Shown here piece after piece: positions 5,877-11,824 of a DNA stretch of 11,824 nt. The DNA comes from an uncultured Bacilli bacterium (GTDB taxonomy: Bacteria; Bacillota_I; Bacilli_A; RF39; UBA660). The notes below the pieces were generated by a model. That model was not told where the DNA came from and did not search any database. It saw nothing but the letters and a program-made list of their open reading frames with translations. Location of the stretch: assembly GCA_947625715.1 (NCBI GenBank), contig CANQPR010000041.1, positions 1 through 11,824 on the forward strand. Reading direction: 5' to 3'. A program made the position numbers and the translations under genes. Positions within the stretch are counted from its first letter, which is position 1. Every line of letters begins with the position of its first letter.

Positions 5877-5899
5877 GTTGAAGTGAGGAAGTGCTAGTA

Positions 5900-8800
5900 A
5901 TGAATTATAAAGAAAGAGGATATCTATTTCAAGATATATTTTCAACATATATAATTATTAAATATGTTAAACAAATATTATGTGGACAAAAGATACAGAC
6001 TGAAGTTGTTTTAGATAAAAAGAATAGTAATGTTGATAAATTTGATGACTTAAAGATAATTAATAATGATGATATATTAGAAGTTCAATTAAAATATAAA
6101 GAAATAAAAGAAGAATTAGAATTATCTGATTTTTCAAATTATAGTGGTGATTTCAATCTCTATCAGTTTATTCGAAGTTATAAAAGTGGGAAAAATAAAC
6201 GAGTTTGTTTATTAATAAGCTTAAATAAAATAAAATTGTCGGATGAACTAATTAAAGTATTAGTTTTAGAGAATGATAATAAATTTTTTCCAACTTCATA
6301 CAGATATAAATTTAAAAAAACAAAAGAATTGATAAATCTTCTTTATAAAAAAAGATTATCTACTAAAGAAAAACCTAAAATAGACTATTCAGATTTGACA
6401 AAAAAGGATATTGAAATATTTTTGGATAATTTTGTAATAGAAATTACTAATAAATCTATTGTTAATAATAGTATCAAAGTAGATGTATTAGGCGAGATTA
6501 GTGATGACATTGAAAAAATATCAAAAATACCCAAACAAGTTCTATATAATGATATGATTGAAACTATAAGAGAATATAGGGCAGAGGATGAATATAGAAA
6601 AATTAGTATATCTGAAATAACTACAAAATGGATTGAAAGAATAGAATTGATGAATTACACAATTCCAGTTAGTAATAAATTAGAGGTTGATTATGATTGT
6701 TTTATATCTAGAGAAAATGATGTAAAATCTATTTTAGAAAAATTTAATAATACAAATTTAATACATGTTATTGGACAACCAGGGGTAGGAAAAAGTTGGT
6801 TTTCTAAAGAATTAACAGATGAGTTATGTAAGAAGAATATAAAAAATAGTACATATTACTTTTATTTTAATCATGAAGATGTTGATAGAGAAAAGAGATT
6901 AAATGAGTATAATTTTATTACTACTTTTAATTATAATTTACAAAAGTTTCATGGTTATAGTATAGATATTTTCAATATAAATTTTGAAAAATTAGTACTT
7001 GATGATGATGGGGAAGAACATTACATTATTTTTGATGGTCTTGATCATATTATTAGAGAAAAAAGTTCAAATAATATTAATATAAATAATTTGATTAAAA
7101 AAATTGTAGAATTTTCAAAAAATAATAAAAATGTAAAAATTTTGATTTTGTCACAGCCATTAGAAGAAATTGCAATCGAAAGTGTATATGAATTAAAAAA
7201 CTTAAATGAACAGCAATCAAATAAACTAATAGAATTATATTCTAAAGTATTTGATTTTCCCTTAAAAAAATTAAGTGATAAGAAATTTTATTACAATAGT
7301 TGTGGGAATCCTTTATTATTAAAATATATGGTAACAGACTATATTTTTAATGGTAATTTAGTCGATTACAAAATTACTAATTTAAATGAATATTACAAAA
7401 ATATTTTTACTGGCAAACAATTTGTTATCTATATGTATTTTGCAATTTTAAGTTTTCCTGTGTCTCCAAAAGAATTAGAAGAAATTTCTTCTGTATCTTT
7501 AGAAGAAATAATGAAAGAGTTGAAATGCATTAAAAATGTGTTAATGAAAAACGAAAAAAACGAATATGTAATTTTCCATGAAAGTTTAAGAAGATACATA
7601 TTATCATTAAAACAACTCAATAAAGATAAGTTAATAACGGACATAATTAATTGGTTTAGTACTAAAGATTTATATTTTGAATCCAAAAAATTTAATTATT
7701 ATCCCTCTTTTGTATTAGAAAACAAAAAATATGAGTTATTTGATGAGAAATTTAATTATCAAAAAATAAAAATGTCAATTATCCAAAATGCATATTCAAA
7801 TAAAGAAGTTCATCTCTTTATTAGCAACTTATATATGATAAGTCAGCATAAGCAAGATTTTAAAATGATGTATTACTTAGAATATTTTTATGATACTTAT
7901 TATACTTTTTCATATGACTTTGATGTAAATATATTTGAAAATTACATTTATATGCTCTATTATTCTGGTGAATTTGATTTAGTGAGAAAATTGATTTACA
8001 CAAAGGATATATCAGAATTTTCTAATATTGATCAGCAATGGGAATATATGAGAAAAATACTGATTTTTCTATTAAAAAATAAATTTGAATTAAATTATAA
8101 AGAGATAATTAATAAATACTTTGATCATCGTGAAAGCAATAAAATAATAAGAATAAACGAATTATTAATATCTAATGATTATGATAACATTAGACTAATA
8201 TATGAATACTTAAAATATAATAAAATATCTGATTTAAAAATGACAGAAAATAATTTGGATATTAATTCGGATTTATATGCATTATTAAATAAATTATTAA
8301 AAAATGAGAAAAGTCTTTTTATAGAAGCTTTTTATAAGAAGGACATCTTTATATTAAAAAATAAAAATAAAGATTTATCAAGTTTATTATTAAAATTACG
8401 CGAAAAGAAGTATATTTCTTCTTTAAATAATTTATTTTTGCTAATTGATTATATATTTAATAACGATGAAGAAAAAATAAACGAATTATTTTCCAATTGG
8501 GATCAAGTGTTTGAAAATGTTCCTTGTGTGTATAAATTTATATGCATTTTTATAAAGTTGCTCTTGAGTGATAATACTACAGAAACGGAATTTATTGATT
8601 TTTTTGATCAATATAATTTTGAAATGCTAAATTTTGAAGGCTATTTAAGCAATTATAATAATGATGATATGAATTTTATTGGTAAACTTGTTGTATTAAA
8701 TAGTAAGAATAATTTTGTTATTCAATGTTTTATGAAATTTAAAGAAAGAGTTTCAAAAGAAACTCCAAAGAATTATCATGATGGAATAATATCATTGTTA

Positions 8801-10762
8801 TCTTCCATATATATTCAAATTATAGAGAATGTCAAACATAATAATATTATATTAAATAAAGATACTTTAAATGAAATATTAATTAGGAATAATTATCAAC
8901 AAAGTAATATAACTGAATTTGAAAATAATATCATTAATTATACTTTATCAATAATTTCTGGAGAATTTAATGATATATATTATAATAATATAATTAAATA
9001 TATGTTTAGTTATGGAAGCTATAGAGATATACAAATATGGGAATTTGAAGATATTCTTTCAAGATTAATTGATTCGGGTAAAATTGATTTAAACAAATTT
9101 ATACAATTAGTCACAATTGCCTATAATGCAATAGATAGAATGGATAGGGCAAAAGATGTTTGGCATATACCTAATGAATTAATAAAAATGTATTCTGATA
9201 AAATTTCACCTATAGAGGCAATAAATGTTTTCTTTAGTTTTTTAGAAACCTTTGATTATGACATAAGAGATAAAGATGATTTATTTTCATATTTATATGA
9301 GAATTTAAGCAATAATGAAAAGAATAATGATATAAATTTTATATATAACTATTGGCGATTTATGAATAAAAACATTACTTATCAATTTGATTCCAATGAT
9401 ACTGAATTGAAAAAATGTATTAGAAATTCTACTAAATCACAGTTCAAATTTCTAAAATACAATATTTTGGAGTCATTAAAATTAAATGATATAGAATTGA
9501 ATTATAATATAATAAAAGAAAAGTTTAAAAAGAAAAAGTTGATATTAAATTACACATATCATCCAATTAAAAATTATATAAATAGTGAGAATCCCTATAC
9601 TAATTCTATTAAATTTAATTCTTTTGCCGAATTTATTGAAAAAATAAATAATAGTTATTTTGATTGTAGAACTATTAATTTTGATAGCTTTATAAAAAAT
9701 GTTGAAGAATTAAATGATTCACAAGATGTGTTTAATTTATTCATAAACATTAAAAATTCTTCATATTTAAATTACATTTATGAAATATTTGAAAAAAACA
9801 ATTTTGATTACAATACAATAAATGAAGATATAATAGTAGAAATTTTAGTTGGAATTTACTATAGAAGCAATGGTTATGTTTCAAATATGTCATATGATGA
9901 AATATTTGAAAAAGCTTTGCAGATTTCTCCAGTAAAAGCAAAAGAGTCACTTAAAAGATATTTAATAAATGATAGTAATATTGATTTAGGTAGAAAATCC
10001 GGTAAAATATTTAAATACTTAATTAATGATAAGGATATTGAGGAAATCTATAATTATGTTATTGAAATATATTTTTCACGATTACCAAATTATAAAGAAA
10101 TTATTAGGTATTGGAATTTAACTAAATTTGATAATAATGATATTCTTTTAAATTATTTTTTAATAAAAATAATGAATTCAGGATTAAAATATAACCCATC
10201 TACAACAGAAGAAATGATTTTCTTAAAATTGTTTGAACTGAAAAAATTTTCAAATAATAAAATAGTTTATATGAAGAACATGGAAGGTGATTCCTTATTT
10301 TATATTATTAATTTTTTAAAAATGTACAGTCGAGTATTACGAATTAATTATGAATCTTTTTTGAAATATAAAAATATTCATAAATATAATATAATTAAAT
10401 TTCAAATTAATAAATTCAAAACTGAAATTGTTGAATCAGAACGAAGTTTAGTAAATGATGAATTAGATGCAGCATTAGTAAGAAATTATAGAGGGTTAAT
10501 AGCTATAGAATCTGAAAAGGTATTTTGGTATGAAGCAAACATGTATCAAGATTTTGGCGATGGTCTGTTAGATAGAAATATAAATTATAAAATATTTCAT
10601 ATGCATAAGGTAAACGTCCTAAAATACCTAAAAAACAAATTATTATGTAATTTAAAATTAAAGATTTATTGGAGAAAAATTAATAAAATTATTAAAAATT
10701 CTTATTATATTTTTCCTCCCTCATCCGTCATTTATATATATAATAAAAGAGACAATATATGA
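5900..10762 (+). CDS. Avs-like nuclease-STAND NTPase-helical repeat protein
   Basis: A 1620-aa protein that looks like an antiviral STAND (Avs) phage sensor. These cytoplasmic proteins bind a conserved phage protein (terminase or portal in known cases) through C-terminal repeats, oligomerise with ATP and activate an N-terminal effector. Residues 1-150 resemble a Cap4/DUF4297-type PD-(D/E)XK nuclease: G7-x-x-x-Q11, D49/D50, then E61-V-Q63-L-K65. The NTPase has Walker A G292-Q-P-G-V-G-K-S299, Walker B I-I-F-D379-G-L-D382-H, sensor strand L-S418-Q-P (Gln where Arg is common), G469-N-P, and a winged helix ending F559-H-E-S-L-R-R-Y. Residues of about 600-1500 are helical and repeat-like with no recognised motif. 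ATG 5900 was chosen over GTG 5891 because GAGG (5885-5888) would be only 2 nt from the GTG. The last 40 residues are basic and atypical. Specific subtype is uncertain; a bNACHT or other STAND nuclease is the alternative. Confidence 0.8.
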   Translation: MNYKERGYLFQDIFSTYIIIKYVKQILCGQKIQTEVVLDKKNSNVDKFDDLKIINNDDILEVQLKYKEIKEELELSDFSNYSGDFNLYQFIRSYKSGKNKRVCLLISLNKIKLSDELIKVLVLENDNKFFPTSYRYKFKKTKELINLLYKKRLSTKEKPKIDYSDLTKKDIEIFLDNFVIEITNKSIVNNSIKVDVLGEISDDIEKISKIPKQVLYNDMIETIREYRAEDEYRKISISEITTKWIERIELMNYTIPVSNKLEVDYDCFISRENDVKSILEKFNNTNLIHVIGQPGVGKSWFSKELTDELCKKNIKNSTYYFYFNHEDVDREKRLNEYNFITTFNYNLQKFHGYSIDIFNINFEKLVLDDDGEEHYIIFDGLDHIIREKSSNNININNLIKKIVEFSKNNKNVKILILSQPLEEIAIESVYELKNLNEQQSNKLIELYSKVFDFPLKKLSDKKFYYNSCGNPLLLKYMVTDYIFNGNLVDYKITNLNEYYKNIFTGKQFVIYMYFAILSFPVSPKELEEISSVSLEEIMKELKCIKNVLMKNEKNEYVIFHESLRRYILSLKQLNKDKLITDIINWFSTKDLYFESKKFNYYPSFVLENKKYELFDEKFNYQKIKMSIIQNAYSNKEVHLFISNLYMISQHKQDFKMMYYLEYFYDTYYTFSYDFDVNIFENYIYMLYYSGEFDLVRKLIYTKDISEFSNIDQQWEYMRKILIFLLKNKFELNYKEIINKYFDHRESNKIIRINELLISNDYDNIRLIYEYLKYNKISDLKMTENNLDINSDLYALLNKLLKNEKSLFIEAFYKKDIFILKNKNKDLSSLLLKLREKKYISSLNNLFLLIDYIFNNDEEKINELFSNWDQVFENVPCVYKFICIFIKLLLSDNTTETEFIDFFDQYNFEMLNFEGYLSNYNNDDMNFIGKLVVLNSKNNFVIQCFMKFKERVSKETPKNYHDGIISLLSSIYIQIIENVKHNNIILNKDTLNEILIRNNYQQSNITEFENNIINYTLSIISGEFNDIYYNNIIKYMFSYGSYRDIQIWEFEDILSRLIDSGKIDLNKFIQLVTIAYNAIDRMDRAKDVWHIPNELIKMYSDKISPIEAINVFFSFLETFDYDIRDKDDLFSYLYENLSNNEKNNDINFIYNYWRFMNKNITYQFDSNDTELKKCIRNSTKSQFKFLKYNILESLKLNDIELNYNIIKEKFKKKKLILNYTYHPIKNYINSENPYTNSIKFNSFAEFIEKINNSYFDCRTINFDSFIKNVEELNDSQDVFNLFINIKNSSYLNYIYEIFEKNNFDYNTINEDIIVEILVGIYYRSNGYVSNMSYDEIFEKALQISPVKAKESLKRYLINDSNIDLGRKSGKIFKYLINDKDIEEIYNYVIEIYFSRLPNYKEIIRYWNLTKFDNNDILLNYFLIKIMNSGLKYNPSTTEEMIFLKLFELKKFSNNKIVYMKNMEGDSLFYIINFLKMYSRVLRINYESFLKYKNIHKYNIIKFQINKFKTEIVESERSLVNDELDAALVRNYRGLIAIESEKVFWYEANMYQDFGDGLLDRNINYKIFHMHKVNVLKYLKNKLLCNLKLKIYWRKINKIIKNSYYIFPPSSVIYIYNKRDNI

Positions 10763-10768
10763 TATAAT
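10760..10768 (+). promoter_or_regulatory. Extended -10 promoter for the Fic gene, overlapping the upstream stop codon
   Basis: TGATATAAT is a perfect TGnTATAAT element, and its TGA is the stop codon of the STAND gene. No good -35 is visible 17 bp upstream. Transcription would begin near 10775, about 20 nt before ATG 10794, giving a leader made up mostly of the AGGAGGT RBS (10780-10786). Confidence 0.55.
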
Positions 10769-10793
10769 TATTAATAGTTAGGAGGTATAAATT

Positions 10794-11642
10794 ATGAGCG
10801 AAAAAGAATTAGATTCAAGTGTTAATGAATATGAAGAAGAATACAAATCTAGTAACTACATAAAGCAATTACAATGGAATATGGCTATTGGTCTTCAAGG
10901 AGTAGATAATTTAAAACCTTCTAAATATTTAGAAAAACTATTAGAAGAAAATGTTGAAGGTAATTTAACTATAGAAGAAGTAGAAAAAGAATTAAGAGGA
11001 TATTATATAGAAAAAGAAAATAAAAATGAAATAAATCATAATGAATTAGAATGCGATTTTGTGTCTACTAGAATAGTTGAATTATTAAATGAAGATAAAT
11101 TTGAATTATCAGTAGATTATTTAAAATATGTTCATAAATTTTTATTTCAAGATGTTTATGAGTTTGCTGGTGAATTTAGAAAGATAGATTTTTCTAAACA
11201 AGAAAAAATATTAAATAATGATTCAGTAGCTTATGGGTATTGTAAAACATTAAAAGAATCATTAGAATATGATATATCTTTGGAAAAAGAAAAGAACTAT
11301 AAAGAAATGAATATAGTTGAAGTTATCAACAATATAACTAAATTTTCATCTAATATATGGCAAGTACATCCATTTAGAGAAGGTAATACTAGAACAACAG
11401 CATTATTTATAGAAAAGTATTTAATTAGTTTAGGTTATAATGTAGATAATACTTTATTTAAAGATAAACCAGTATATTTTAGAAATGCTTTAGTAAGAAG
11501 TAATTACTATAATAACTATTTAAAAATAAAAGAAGATAGTAGTTATTTAGTTAAGTTTTATGAAAATTTATTATTAGGTAAAAATAATAATTTGCATTCA
11601 AAAGATTTAATTGTAGTAGAATTGTTTGATAAGAAAGATTAA
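10794..11642 (+). CDS. Fic-domain AMP-transferase with N-terminal VbhA-like inhibitory region
   Basis: A 282-aa Fic/DOC-family protein. Fic enzymes transfer AMP or other nucleotide parts onto hydroxyl groups of target proteins; bacterial VbhT-type toxins target DNA gyrase and topoisomerase IV. The active-site loop is complete: H192-P-F-R-E-G-N198-T-R200-T, with catalytic His and the anion-binding Gly-Asn. The upstream Fic fold is visible (Y-V-H-K-F-L-F, then Y-E-F-A-G-E-F-R-K near residues 120-140, the beta-hairpin before the active helix). Residues 20-75 (W-N-M-A-I-G, L34-Q-G-V-D-N39-L-K-P-S, then N-V-E-G-N-L-T) resemble the VbhA antitoxin, fused in one chain. The inhibitory S/T-x-x-x-E-G/N appears as L-Q-G-V-D38-N39. 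AGGAGGT is 8 nt before ATG. It has its own promoter and terminator, and the frame is intact. Target and link to the upstream STAND gene are unknown. Confidence 0.9.
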   Translation: MSEKELDSSVNEYEEEYKSSNYIKQLQWNMAIGLQGVDNLKPSKYLEKLLEENVEGNLTIEEVEKELRGYYIEKENKNEINHNELECDFVSTRIVELLNEDKFELSVDYLKYVHKFLFQDVYEFAGEFRKIDFSKQEKILNNDSVAYGYCKTLKESLEYDISLEKEKNYKEMNIVEVINNITKFSSNIWQVHPFREGNTRTTALFIEKYLISLGYNVDNTLFKDKPVYFRNALVRSNYYNNYLKIKEDSSYLVKFYENLLLGKNNNLHSKDLIVVELFDKKD

Positions 11643-11651
11643 TTAATATTT

Positions 11652-11685
11652 ATGGATACTATTGTTTTAATAGTACCCATTTTTT
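11652..11685 (+). terminator. Rho-independent terminator of the Fic gene
   Basis: The 12-bp stem 11652-11663 / 11669-11680 has one A-C mismatch and a 5-nt loop (ATGGaTACTATT / AATAGTAcCCAT). It is followed by T residues to 11685. It begins 9 bp after the stop codon. Confidence 0.9.
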
Positions 11686-11716
11686 AATTTTTTGTTACAA
11701 TTCACAGTTAAATTAG

Positions 11717-11753
11717 AAAAAAGATAAAACTTTGAAAAAAAGTTATCTTTTTT
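11717..11753. terminator. Second terminator-like hairpin, possibly bidirectional
   Basis: AAAAAAGATAA...ACTTT (11717-11733) pairs with AAAGTTATCTTTTTT (11739-11753) apart from a two-base bulge. A- and T-tracts on both sides would let it work on either strand. It sits between the Fic terminator and the next promoter. Confidence 0.65.
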
Positions 11754-11754
11754 G

Positions 11755-11783
11755 TTGCATTTAATTGTATATTATGGTATAAT
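11755..11783 (+). promoter_or_regulatory. Strong promoter of the next gene
   Basis: TTGCAT (11755-11760), a 17-bp spacer, and TATAAT (11778-11783) preceded by TGG, so both a -35 and an extended -10 are present. It is one of the best promoter matches in the window. Confidence 0.75.
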
Positions 11784-11811
11784 AATATACATAGAAAGAT
11801 AGGTTGATATT

Positions 11812-11824
11812 ATGTTAGATATTA
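11812..11824 (+). CDS. Start of a further gene, cut by the window edge
   Basis: ATG at 11812 opens M-L-D-I and runs off the window. An AGGT (11801-11804) lies 7 nt upstream and the consensus promoter is 28 bp before the ATG. Nothing can be said about the product. The upstream terminators show it is a separate transcription unit from the Fic gene. Confidence 0.5.

Larger units (their letters stand above)
5608..5890. other. Intergenic region before the STAND nuclease gene
   Basis: No credible gene. Near 5635-5642 there is an AGGAGGAG run like a strong ribosome binding site, but no start codon follows it, so it may mark a decayed gene. CCTA/TAGG around it could form a small stem. Further on are the 7-bp inverted repeat, the promoter and the leader hairpin described separately. 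No clear terminator is seen for the operon ending at 5607. A 12-codon frame (5859-5897, ATG to TAG) ends 2 nt before the next start but has no RBS. Confidence 0.5.

Noticed and set aside
5859..5897. 12-codon leader peptide before the STAND gene
   Set aside because: No ribosome binding site and no codon pattern of a known attenuator. It is kept only as a remark under the hairpin finding.
7429..7686. Minus-strand frame of 85 codons inside the STAND gene
   Set aside because: It overlaps the clearly coding winged-helix region on the + strand and has no RBS or family resemblance.
5900..10762. Alternative genetic code (TGA as Trp), considered because of the extreme AT content
   Set aside because: Long frames use TGG for Trp throughout and the large gene stops at a TGA immediately followed by signals for the next gene.
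1..11824. CRISPR array
   Set aside because: No regularly spaced repeats; the only direct repeats are the amidase pair and the single 20-bp pair.

Overview
The window is very AT-rich (about a quarter G+C by eye), uses TGG for tryptophan and TGA as a stop, and has AGGAGG-type ribosome binding sites and TTGnnn/TATAAT promoters. This points to a low-GC Bacillota genome, plausibly an uncultured gut-associated member of the Bacilli or Clostridia. That assignment is inference from composition and gene style; there is no rRNA or other marker gene here. All recognisable genes read on the + strand. The content (amidase fragments, DUF3800, DUF4143 ATPase, DUF6429, a very large nuclease-STAND protein, a Fic protein) is accessory and looks like a defence or mobile island.

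Left part (1-2040): two nearly identical 233-bp fragments of an N-acetylmuramoyl-L-alanine amidase gene (69-301 and 1519-1751, 4 mismatches, no indels) flank a DUF3800 gene (415-1083). The first copy lacks its 5' end, the second keeps its start, and both lose homology to each other at the same point after the H-I-N-A-G-G motif. The space between DUF3800 and the second copy is rich in hairpins: a terminator, a perfect 16-bp stem and a composite palindrome.

Middle part (1920-5607): a strong promoter and a hairpin leader, which also forms one half of a 20-bp direct repeat, precede an AAA ATPase with a C-terminal DUF4143 domain. Three tightly spaced genes follow: a DUF6429-like protein of 84 aa, a 141-aa integrase-SAM-like protein without a catalytic domain, and an uncharacterised 519-aa protein. 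Spacings of 44, 11 and 26 nt make one transcript likely.

Right part (5608-11824): a 283-bp gap carries an extended -10 promoter and a leader hairpin. It is followed by a 1620-aa protein with an N-terminal PD-(D/E)XK-type nuclease domain, a central STAND P-loop NTPase with winged helix, and about 1000 residues of helical, repeat-like sequence. This architecture matches the antiviral STAND (Avs) class of phage sensors and is the most interesting item. Directly downstream is a Fic AMP-transferase-like gene with a built-in VbhA-like inhibitory N-terminus. Its extended -10 promoter overlaps the stop codon of the large gene. Two terminator hairpins follow, then a consensus promoter and the first codons of a further gene at the window edge.

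Reading of the whole: the large STAND nuclease probably detects an invading phage protein and degrades DNA. The Fic gene may be a second, independently controlled toxic module. The ATPase/DUF6429 cluster is a co-transcribed set of unknown role. Functional links between the three blocks are inference from proximity only.
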